Assembly: GCA_033764055.1 (NCBI GenBank)
Contig: JANRJI010000119.1
Location: forward strand, 186,001 to 250,000
Direction: 5' to 3'
Origin: Ga0077555 sp033764055
GTDB lineage: Bacteria > Pseudomonadota > Alphaproteobacteria > Rhizobiales > Hyphomicrobiaceae
Length of the DNA: 64,000 nt
The notes beneath the pieces were generated by a model. That model was not told where the DNA came from. It did not search any database and saw nothing but the letters and a program-made list of their open reading frames with translations. A program made the position numbers and the translations under genes. This document shows, piece after piece, positions 50,932 to 58,254 of the stretch; position 1 is the stretch's first letter; the number at the start of each line of letters is the position of its first letter.

Positions 50932-53826
50932 GTGCCGCGTCTGTTCATCTCGCACTCCAGCGTCGACAACATCGCCGCCCTCGCCTTCCTGCGCTGGCTG
51001 ATCGCCAACGGCTGGGACCAGGAGGACGTCTTCATTGACCTCCACGGCATCGGTGCGGGCGAGCGATGGCGCGACACACTGCGCAAGGCCGGTGTGTCAT
51101 GCGAGGCGGTCATCCTGCTCGCCTCGCCCGATAGCCTCGACAGCAAGGAGTGCCAGCGCGAGATCAATCTCGCCGAGGATCTCGGCAAGCCAATCCTGGT
51201 CGTCATACTGCGCGACCTGACCAACGACGACACCCGCCTAGCGCGCTTCGCCGACACGCAGTTCGTGAACCTCTCGGCCGAGCCACTGGAGCGCATGGAG
51301 CCCTTCGAGCACGAGGGCAAGGTTCAGCGGGTCTCCTTCAATCTTGCCGCGCTCCTCTCGATCAAACGCAGTCTGGAGGCGCGGGGCATCGCGCCCGGCA
51401 GCTTTGCGTGGCAGCCTCACAAGTTGCCCGATGGCACCCTGGCAGGGCCCTATCCCGGGCTTGCCGCCTTCAGCGAGGACGATGCCGGCATCTTCTTCGG
51501 CCGCGAGGCCGAGATCGCCTCGGGGCTCGCCAAGCTGCGACAGATGGGGCGACGACGTAGTCCACGCATTCTCGTCATCCAGGCTGCGTCGGGCGCCGGC
51601 AAGTCCTCCTACCTTCGCGCTGGCCTGTGGCCGCGCCTTACACGCGATCCCGACTATGCGCCGCTCGCGGTGCTGCGCCCCGCGCTCGGCGTGCTGACGG
51701 GGCCTGACGGATTCGGCCGCCGCTTCGCGCCATGGCTCGAAAGACACGGCCGCAAGATGGCGCCGGCCGATATCCACGCGCGGCTGTTCCAAGGCGGCGA
51801 CGGCGCTCTGACCGATCTCATCGCCGATGCCGCAGCGATGGCGACCTCGGTCCGCCGCGCCGGCATGCCGGATGCGCGGCCTCCTGCCCCGATCATCGCC
51901 ATCGACCAGGGCGAGGAGCTGTTCGCGCCCGAGAACGCCGCAGAGAGCGACCGCTTCCTCGCGATGCTCGTGCCACTGCTCAAGGCGCCACCCACCGACG
52001 TGGACCCTTACGTGCTGCTTACGATCCGGGCCGACAGCGTCGAGGCGCTGTGGCAGAGGCTGCCCGCACTCGGTCTCGATGCCCCTGAAACATTGCCGCT
52101 GCTGCCGCTCGCGCCCGACGCCTACCGCGACATCATCCTTAAGCCGGCCTCGGTCTACTCGTCCCGCGTCAGGCCGATCAGCGTCGAGCCGGAGCTGGTT
52201 GCAGCACTTGCCCGCAACACCAGCGGCGCAGACGCGCTGCCGCTGCTCGCCTTCACGCTGGAACGGCTGTTTGGAGAGGCGGGCACCGATGGGAAGCTCA
52301 CGCTCGCCCGCTACGAGGGTATGGGCGGCCTGGAGGGTTCCATCGACCGGGCGCTTGCCGAGGCGCGCCGCAAGGCGGGGGCGGCCGGCAGCGAGCAGGC
52401 GCTGCACGCTCTGTTCATTCCTCAGCTCGCCACCTGGGACCCGGCCGCCAATGCCGCCAAGCGACTCGTGGCACCTGAGGCCGAGCTGATCGCCGCCGAT
52501 CGCGCCCCCTTGGCACCACTTGCCACTGCACTCGTCGACGGCCGACTGCTCACGCGCGGGCGCGACACGATCGAGGTCGCGCACGAGGCGCTGCTGCGCC
52601 GTCCGCCGATTGCCGGCTGGCTGGATGAGCACAAGGACGCGCTGAAGCTGCGCGACGACGTGTTGCGCGAGGCGAAGGAGTGGTCGGACCGCGGCAAGTA
52701 TTCGGCCGACCTCGTTCGCCGCGGTGAGCGGCTCGGCAACGCGGAGCGGATCGCGAGCAATCCAATCTTCAAAGGTGCGCTGGCGCCGGCGTCGAATTAC
52801 CTCGCAGCCTGCCGCAAGGACGAGAATGCAACGGCTCGTGCCGCAGGCCGCCGCCGGGCGGCAATCTACACGCTCATGCTCGGTGTCATCACCGCTCTCA
52901 CCGGCGTCATCTACAAGGAGCCTCTGGGCGAGCTGTGGTTCGAGCAGACGACCGTGCGCAGCTTCATGGCAACCGATGTACGCCCGCACGTGCTGAGCGC
53001 CGAGCGCGAGCAGGCGTTGAAGCCGGGCGAGTCGTTCCGCGAATGCGCTCAGCACTGCCCGGAAATGGTGGCTGTGCCCGCCGGCTCGTTCCGCATGGGC
53101 TCGCCCGACACCGAAGCCGGACGTTACAATAACGAAGGCCCCGTGCGCTCGGTCACCATCGCCAGGCCCTTCGCGGTCGCCAAGTTCGAGGTGACCTGGG
53201 ACGAGTGGGAAGCCTGCGTGGCGATGCGCGGATGCGACGGCCGGCCGACGGGTGATGCAGCGTTAGGCAAGGGCCGAAAGCCCGTCATCAACGTGACATG
53301 GGATCAGGCGCGATCCTACGCGCAGTGGCTCTCTCGAATGACGGGCAAGGACTACAGGCTGCTGTCGGAGGCCGAATGGGAGTATGCTGCGCGGGCAGGA
53401 ACGCAGACCGCGTATTCATTCGGAAGTGATGCTATCGATATTTGCCGTCAAGCCAATCTGGCGGATCAGTCGTTCCGTCGTGGCGGGTACACCGGCGACA
53501 TTGCCGATTGCAACGATGGACAGACAACCACGGCGCCAGTCGGCAGCTATCCGGCGAATGCGTTTGGTCTCCACGACATGCACGGTAATGTGTGGGAGTG
53601 GGTGCAGGATTGCTACGACGAGAGGGCCTACGCAACGGCACCGACCGATGGAACGGCCATCCCGGAGCCAAGCGACTGCAAATCTCGCGTGGTTCGTGGC
53701 GGCTCCTGGAGCTTCACTCCTCGGTTCCTGCGCGCGGCGATCCGCCTCAGGAACGGGCCCGACGACCGGGACCTCAATCTCGGCTTCCGGGTGGCCCGTG
53801 CTCTCCCTCCTGCCAGGACTAATTAG
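50932..53826 (+). CDS. DGR target: TIR-STAND NTPase-TM-FGE/lectin-fold variable protein
   Basis: A 964-residue protein starting at GTG 50932. Residues 1-150 form a TIR domain (LFISHSSVDNIAA; candidate NADase glutamate E77 in KECQREINLA). At 185-620 is a STAND P-loop NTPase with Walker A AASGAGKSS (218-226) and Walker B IIAIDQGEELF. One transmembrane helix lies at about 643-663 after the basic GRRRA. Residues 705-964 form an FGE/C-type-lectin-fold domain with EAEWEYAARAG, GLHDMHGNVWEW, RVVRGGSW and LGFRVARAL. Eight cysteines in four pairs suggest an exported, disulfide-bonded domain. The last 48 codons hold the variable repeat: S927, F928, F932, I937, L939, G942, D945, D947 and L948 differ from the template. 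The predicted topology is TIR and NTPase inside, lectin fold outside. Role as a receptor is inference. Confidence 0.93.
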   Translation: MPRLFISHSSVDNIAALAFLRWLIANGWDQEDVFIDLHGIGAGERWRDTLRKAGVSCEAVILLASPDSLDSKECQREINLAEDLGKPILVVILRDLTNDDTRLARFADTQFVNLSAEPLERMEPFEHEGKVQRVSFNLAALLSIKRSLEARGIAPGSFAWQPHKLPDGTLAGPYPGLAAFSEDDAGIFFGREAEIASGLAKLRQMGRRRSPRILVIQAASGAGKSSYLRAGLWPRLTRDPDYAPLAVLRPALGVLTGPDGFGRRFAPWLERHGRKMAPADIHARLFQGGDGALTDLIADAAAMATSVRRAGMPDARPPAPIIAIDQGEELFAPENAAESDRFLAMLVPLLKAPPTDVDPYVLLTIRADSVEALWQRLPALGLDAPETLPLLPLAPDAYRDIILKPASVYSSRVRPISVEPELVAALARNTSGADALPLLAFTLERLFGEAGTDGKLTLARYEGMGGLEGSIDRALAEARRKAGAAGSEQALHALFIPQLATWDPAANAAKRLVAPEAELIAADRAPLAPLATALVDGRLLTRGRDTIEVAHEALLRRPPIAGWLDEHKDALKLRDDVLREAKEWSDRGKYSADLVRRGERLGNAERIASNPIFKGALAPASNYLAACRKDENATARAAGRRRAAIYTLMLGVITALTGVIYKEPLGELWFEQTTVRSFMATDVRPHVLSAEREQALKPGESFRECAQHCPEMVAVPAGSFRMGSPDTEAGRYNNEGPVRSVTIARPFAVAKFEVTWDEWEACVAMRGCDGRPTGDAALGKGRKPVINVTWDQARSYAQWLSRMTGKDYRLLSEAEWEYAARAGTQTAYSFGSDAIDICRQANLADQSFRRGGYTGDIADCNDGQTTTAPVGSYPANAFGLHDMHGNVWEWVQDCYDERAYATAPTDGTAIPEPSDCKSRVVRGGSWSFTPRFLRAAIRLRNGPDDRDLNLGFRVARALPPARTN
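53680..53816 (+). repeat. DGR variable repeat (VR)
   Basis: A 137-base segment at the 3' end of the target gene (codons 917 to 962). It aligns to the template repeat at a constant 400-base offset with no gaps. It differs at 14 positions, all of which are A in the template: A to T eight times, A to G four times, A to C twice. Nine residues change (eight Asn, one Glu) and one change is silent (P930). The sequence is identical for the last 42 bases, then diverges at 53817. Confidence 0.97.
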
Positions 53827-53905
53827 CTCCTTCCACCTTTCTACCTTACCTCTTGAATTCACTGAGCGAACTCTAGTCGATTCGCTCTGTTTTGGGAATC
53901 GGAAC

Positions 53906-53926
53906 ATTCGGCGCGAAGCGCCGAAT
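53906..53926. other. Perfect 9-bp hairpin downstream of VR, candidate DGR target-site hairpin or terminator
   Basis: ATTCGGCGC and GCGCCGAAT flank a GAA loop, 80 bases after the target stop. In studied DGRs a hairpin or cruciform beyond the VR helps mark the target site; here the distance is longer. A T-rich run follows about nine bases later, so a terminator is the other reading. Confidence 0.5.
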
Positions 53927-54059
53927 CGCACATATTTTTCGACGTGATGTTTATGCATCAATGGTGGTTGGTGTGGAGAGATTGCAGCTTGCCGCTTCGG
54001 CTGATCCGACTCGGTGTATTGATCGGCGGTCGGCTCGGAGTGCTCGCGACGAGGTTCCG

Positions 54060-54407
54060 CGCCGAACCTGAGTAGCCCTAAATCTCGCGTGGTTCGTGGC
54101 GGCTCCTGGAACAACACTCCACGGAACCTGCGCGCGGCGAACCGCAACAGGAACGAGCCCGACAACCGGAACAACAATCTCGGCTTCCGGGTGGCCCGTG
54201 CTCTCCCTCCTGCCAGCACGCTCGACAAGCTCGGGCAACCGGGTGGCCAGAGCCGGTGCGATCACGGTCGCATCGGGCGTGTCAGTAGAGCGTCCAGGGC
54301 TGCTCATGATGATTGGGTGCGACCGGCTGACGGTCCACCACACCGGCGTCGGTCCTGGGTCCATCGCGGCCGACCGGCGCCGGTGGCCTTTCGAGGGGGT
54401 GAGTGTC
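54060..54407 (+). ncRNA. Candidate DGR template RNA region (TR plus spacer to avd)
   Basis: Established DGRs make a TR-containing RNA whose downstream spacer is bound by the RT-Avd complex to prime cDNA. Here the TR (54080-54216) is followed by a 191-base spacer (54217-54407) before avd. The spacer is the only TR-adjacent non-coding DNA of suitable size, so I place the RNA here. Its ends and fold are unknown. Confidence 0.5.
54080..54216 (+). repeat. DGR template repeat (TR)
   Basis: The invariant 137-base donor of the DGR, non-coding and 400 bases downstream of the variable repeat. Translated in the target frame it reads RVVRGGSWNNTPRNLRAA with further Asn codons. It holds ten AAY codons, and 25 of its 29 adenines lie in the central 80 bases. 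Because adenines sit in the first two codon positions of AAC/AAT, mutation there cannot create stops. It is transcribed in the direction of the reverse transcriptase. Confidence 0.97.
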
Positions 54408-54806
54408 ATGTCGGACAATGCACGCCGCACCGGCCCCGCCGTCGAGGCGCACTACCAATTCCTCAATTGGCTGATGCCGACCATCGCGAAGTTCCCTCGC
54501 GAGCAGCGCTTCCTGCTTGGTGACCGGATCCAGTCCACCGCGCTCGACGTGCTGGAGGCGCTGATCGAGGCGACCTACACGCGCGACCGCCGCGCGCATC
54601 TCGCCCGCGCCAACCTCGGATTGGAGAAACTTCGCTTCTTCATGCGCCTCGCCCACGAGCAGCGCCATCTCGATGCGCGCCGCTATGAGCACGCCGCCCG
54701 CGCCATCGACGAGGTCGGACGGCTGGTCGGCGGCTGGGCGAAGGCGAGCCAGGAGAGCGGCGGCCGATCGAGGGAGCCGATCCATGGCCAAGCTGCCGGC
54801 CCTTGA
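54408..54806 (+). CDS. avd: DGR accessory variability determinant Avd
   Basis: A 132-residue four-helix-bundle protein. The family pattern is plain: HYQFLNWLMPTIAKFPREQ, FLLGDRIQSTALDVLEALIEA, then LGLEKLRFFMRLAHEQRHLD and a final YEHAARAIDEVGRLVGGW. Avd forms a pentameric, positively charged barrel that binds the template RNA and the reverse transcriptase and is required for mutagenic homing. GAGGGGG lies eight bases before the ATG. It overlaps the next gene by 23 bases. Confidence 0.95.
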   Translation: MSDNARRTGPAVEAHYQFLNWLMPTIAKFPREQRFLLGDRIQSTALDVLEALIEATYTRDRRAHLARANLGLEKLRFFMRLAHEQRHLDARRYEHAARAIDEVGRLVGGWAKASQESGGRSREPIHGQAAGP

Positions 54807-55146
54807 CGCTGCGGTCGTCGAGGACGCCAAGCTGACGGGCTACTTGCTCGATCTTTCACATGCTCGTGGCGCGGCGAAGGCCCGGTTCCTGATGGCCTTC
54901 GGCTTCGCACCCGAGCGGACCGACCAGGCACGCGAAGCATTCCTTGAGCACGCCCGCCAGAACGACGTTTCGGGCGTGCAACAGACCGCGTTCGGCACCA
55001 TGTACGAGATCGATGGCCCGCTGCCGAGCCCGGACGGCCGCGATCCGGTTGTGCGCGTCGTGTGGATGCAGGATATTGGCGCCGTCGCCCCGCGCCTTAT
55101 CACGATGGTGCCGAGGCCCGGGCGAAGCACGAGGACCAATCCATGA
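54784..55146 (+). CDS. DUF6883 domain protein in DGR cassette
   Basis: A 120-residue protein I assign to DUF6883. It begins MAKLPALDAAVVEDAKLTGY, then AAKARFLMAFGF, REAFLEHARQNDVSG and ending VVRVVWMQDIGAVAPRLITM. This domain is known mostly from short stand-alone genes beside DUF4926 genes, often near toxin or conflict genes, and has no assigned activity. It starts inside avd (23-base overlap) and ends in a 4-base ATGA overlap with the DUF4926 gene, implying coupled translation. Its presence between avd and the reverse transcriptase is unusual. Confidence 0.8.
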   Translation: MAKLPALDAAVVEDAKLTGYLLDLSHARGAAKARFLMAFGFAPERTDQAREAFLEHARQNDVSGVQQTAFGTMYEIDGPLPSPDGRDPVVRVVWMQDIGAVAPRLITMVPRPGRSTRTNP

Positions 55147-55367
55147 TCGAGGAGCACGAACAGGTCGTCCTGACGCGAGATCTGCCCGAGCACGGCCTCG
55201 TCGCCGGCGACATCGCGGTGGTCGTCGCAGTGCATCAGGCTGGCGCCGGCTACACGCTGGAGTTCATGACGGTCGCGGGCGACACCATCGCCATCGTGAC
55301 TGTCGATGCTGTCGACGTGCGCCCGTCGCGCGAGCGCGAGGTGCCGCACGTGCGGGCGGCCGAGTAG
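55143..55367 (+). CDS. DUF4926 domain protein in DGR cassette
   Basis: A 74-residue small beta-rich protein of the DUF4926 family: MIEEHEQVVLTRDLPEHGL, GDIAVVVAVH, YTLEFMTVAGDTIAIVTVDA. The fold is SH3-like in appearance, and family members commonly pair with DUF6883. It starts at an ATGA overlap with the preceding gene and ends 25 bases before the reverse transcriptase. Activity is unknown; a partner or antitoxin-like role for the DUF6883 protein is inference only. Confidence 0.85.
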   Translation: MIEEHEQVVLTRDLPEHGLVAGDIAVVVAVHQAGAGYTLEFMTVAGDTIAIVTVDAVDVRPSREREVPHVRAAE

Positions 55368-55392
55368 CGCGGTTGACCTATGGGCGCCAATC

Positions 55393-56505
55393 ATGCCCGC
55401 GTGCCGAAAGCATAGTGGCCTGTTCGAGAAGATCGCCGGCTTCAACGCGCTGCTGATCGCCGCCAGGAAGGCTGTGAAGGGCAAGCGCAAGAAGCCGGGC
55501 GCGGCATCGTTCTTCGCCAATCTCGAACGCGAGTTGCTGCGCCTGGAGCGCGAGCTGCGCAACGGCAGCTATCAGCCGGGACGTTACGTCGAAATTCGGG
55601 TGCACGATCCGAAGGAGCGCCTCGTCTCCGCTGCGCCGTTCCGCGACCGCGTCGTGCATCACGCGCTGTGCGCCGTCATCTGCCCGATTTTCGAGGCCGG
55701 CTTCATCGGCAACACCTTCGCCAACCGCACCGGCAAGGGCACGCATGCCGCGGTCCGCGTGTACGAGCGGTATCGCGACAACCACGCTCACGTGCTGCGC
55801 GCCGACATCTTCCGCTACTTCCCCTCGATCGACCACGCGATCCTGAAAAGCCTGTTCCGCCGCCGCATCGCCTGTGAGGGGACGCTGGCGCTGATGGACA
55901 CGGTCGTCGATGCCTCGAACGCGCAGGAGCCCGTCGAGCTGCACTTCGCCGGTGACGACCTGTTCGAGCCCTACCGGCGACGCCGGGGCCTGCCGATCGG
56001 CAACCTGACCAGCCAGTTCTTCGCTAATCTATACCTTGATCGCTTCGACCACTGGGTGAGCGAGAAGCTGGGCGCGCCTTACGTGAGGTATGTCGACGAT
56101 TTCGCCGTGTTCCATGACGATCCGGGTGTGCTGAGCGACTGGCGGGCGCAGATCGAGCGATACCTGGAGGGCCGTCGGCTGAAGGTGCACCCGCGCAAGA
56201 CCGTGATCTTGCCGACGGCCGAGCCGACCGCTTTCCTTGGGTTCGAATTGCACGCCGGTCCGCGCAAGCATGGCGGCGACAAGGCCGGTCGAGGCCAACG
56301 CAGGCTGCCCGAGGATAACGTGGCGCGCTTTCGAAACCGCCTGCGTGGACTGCGTGACCGTTGGCGGGTCGGTGCTGCGACCAAGTCCGACGTCGAGGCA
56401 CGCATCACCGCCTGGATTGCTCACGCCGATCACGCGGACACGTTCTGGCTGAGGCAAGCGATGTTCGAAGACGGTTGGTTCGAGCCGGTGCCGGGGATGC
56501 ATTGA
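55393..56505 (+). CDS. DGR reverse transcriptase
   Basis: A 370-residue reverse transcriptase. The finger and palm motifs include VLRADIFRYFPSIDHA (first catalytic D138), GLPIGNLTSQFFANLYLD (DGR-type motif 4, IGNLTSQ at 202-208), the catalytic YVRYVDDFAVF (D235-D236), and KVHPRKT with FLGF downstream. The IGxxxSQ and YVDD pattern is typical of DGR enzymes. Together with Avd it copies TR RNA into adenine-mutated cDNA that replaces the VR. Length is normal and it ends the cassette. The ATG at 55393 is chosen because earlier codons lie in DUF4926. Confidence 0.96.
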   Translation: MPACRKHSGLFEKIAGFNALLIAARKAVKGKRKKPGAASFFANLERELLRLERELRNGSYQPGRYVEIRVHDPKERLVSAAPFRDRVVHHALCAVICPIFEAGFIGNTFANRTGKGTHAAVRVYERYRDNHAHVLRADIFRYFPSIDHAILKSLFRRRIACEGTLALMDTVVDASNAQEPVELHFAGDDLFEPYRRRRGLPIGNLTSQFFANLYLDRFDHWVSEKLGAPYVRYVDDFAVFHDDPGVLSDWRAQIERYLEGRRLKVHPRKTVILPTAEPTAFLGFELHAGPRKHGGDKAGRGQRRLPEDNVARFRNRLRGLRDRWRVGAATKSDVEARITAWIAHADHADTFWLRQAMFEDGWFEPVPGMH

Positions 56506-56791
56506 GACTGTGTTGTGGTTCTGGCACACGGGTGTGTCATCGACCGCCGCGCCAATGAGGTAGGCCTCAGCTCCAGCGACAGTCGCGATTGTCGGAAGCG
56601 GACGAAGAACCAAGCGCGACCGTCCGCTGACGTCTTATGGCGCTCCGGGTCAAAAATCGCCCTTCATCCGCGGCCCTCCTGCTGCGCCTCGCATCCCTCA
56701 TCCGCCCACCGCCGTCCATCATCCGGGCATTGCCCCGGCCCACAGCTGTCGTACCCTCTCCGGCGACACCCACGCCTGAGGGAGCCACCTC

Positions 56792-58138
56792 ATGACCGAC
56801 ACCGCCTCCGCCGTCGCCCGCCTCGAAGCCAACCTTGCTGCCGAGAAGGCCTGGAACGGCCACGTCAACGCCGTCATCACCCCGATGCCTTCGGCGCGCG
56901 CCGACGCCGAGGCGGCGGACAAGGCCGCACGCGACGGCCGCTGGCTGGGCCTTCTCCATGGCGCCACCATCGCCGTGAAGGACAACATCGACACGGCCGG
57001 CACCCGGACGACCATGGCCTCCAGGTGGTTCGCCGACAACGTGCCGAACCGCGATGCGCCGGTCGTCACACGCATGCGGAAAGCGGGTGGCGTCCTCACG
57101 CACAAGGTGACGCTGCACGAGTTCGCCTTCGGCGTCCGCTCCATGTCGGCGCTGATCGGCCAGTGCAAGAACCCGTGGGGTCTCGACCGCATCCCCGGCG
57201 GCTCGTCGGGCGGATCCGGCGTCGCGGTCGCGACCGGCATGGCCGACATGGCGCTCGGCACCGACACCGGCGGCTCCGTGCGCATTCCCGCGGCCATCAA
57301 CGGCATCACCGGCCTCCGCCCCACCTCCGGCCGGGTGCCCAATGCCGGCTGCTTCCCCGTGTCGGCGAGCCACGACACCATCGGCCCCATGGCGCGCTCG
57401 GCCATCGATTGCGCCCGCCTCCTCGCGGTGATCGCCGGATACGACGCCGACGACCCGACCAGCCGCGACCAGCCGCTCGAGAACTTCCTTCCCACCCTCG
57501 GCGACGGCATCGAGGGCGTGCGCATCGGCGTCGTGCGCAAATACTACTTCGACAATGTGGCGGCCGACCGTGCCCAGGCACTCGAAGCCGCGATCCGGCA
57601 GCTCGAGAAGCTCGGCGCGAGGATCAGCGAGGTGACGCTGTCCGGCGCCGACACCGTGCAGGACCAGTGCGCGGTCATGATCTACTGCGATGCCTGCGAC
57701 GTGCACCGTGACCGGCTGAAGGATCCGTCGAAGTGGGCGCCGCAGACCATCGAGCGTCTGAAGCTCGGCCTCGATTGGACAGGGGTGGACTATGCCGCCG
57801 CCGTGCGCGCCAAGGAGTCGTGGATGCGCACGTTGGCCAAGGCCTATACCGAGGTCGACGTGCTGCTGACCCCCACGATCCCCGTCGATCCACCGCCCCA
57901 CGGCGAGGACCGCTCGCTGTGGGCAGCGACCAAGGCCGTGGCGCAGAACACCTACAACGGCGCCTTCGGCCACGTTCCGGGCATTTCCGTGCCCTGCGGG
58001 TTCTCGTCGGCAGGCTTCCCGGTCGCCATGCAGCTCGAGGCAGCATGGTGGAAGGAGCCGCTGCTGTTGCGCATCGCGCATGCCTACCAGCAGACCACCG
58101 ACTGGCACCTGCGCCGGCCCCCATTGCCGACCACCTGA
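56792..58138 (+). CDS. Amidase signature family protein
   Basis: A 448-residue amidase. The Ser-cisSer-Lys triad is K63 in IAVKDNID, the cis-serine in PGGSSGGSG (about 138) and the nucleophile S162 in GTDTGGSVR. A C-terminal segment reads VDVLLTPTIPVDPPP, also typical. It hydrolyses amides; it is shorter than GatA, and no gatB or gatC is near, so a catabolic amidase is likely. Substrate unknown. It begins 286 bases after the DGR. Confidence 0.9.
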   Translation: MTDTASAVARLEANLAAEKAWNGHVNAVITPMPSARADAEAADKAARDGRWLGLLHGATIAVKDNIDTAGTRTTMASRWFADNVPNRDAPVVTRMRKAGGVLTHKVTLHEFAFGVRSMSALIGQCKNPWGLDRIPGGSSGGSGVAVATGMADMALGTDTGGSVRIPAAINGITGLRPTSGRVPNAGCFPVSASHDTIGPMARSAIDCARLLAVIAGYDADDPTSRDQPLENFLPTLGDGIEGVRIGVVRKYYFDNVAADRAQALEAAIRQLEKLGARISEVTLSGADTVQDQCAVMIYCDACDVHRDRLKDPSKWAPQTIERLKLGLDWTGVDYAAAVRAKESWMRTLAKAYTEVDVLLTPTIPVDPPPHGEDRSLWAATKAVAQNTYNGAFGHVPGISVPCGFSSAGFPVAMQLEAAWWKEPLLLRIAHAYQQTTDWHLRRPPLPTT

Positions 58139-58254
58139 GCAGCGGGGTGCCGAGTGGTGGATGTTCCGGCTGCTTTGACCCTCCGGCCGCCATTGCACCT
58201 GTGGCCGCTGCTCGCACGGCGAAATGCCGGGGTCAGCCGGCGCCGTGGTGTGCG

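Noticed and set aside
51238..53055. A 605-codon reverse frame inside the DGR target
   Set aside because: It mirrors the STAND NTPase in high-GC DNA and contains no motifs.
53941..54430. Reverse and forward frames across the TR region as genes
   Set aside because: They only reflect the template repeat and its spacer; their translations contain the TR-encoded segment or low-complexity sequence.
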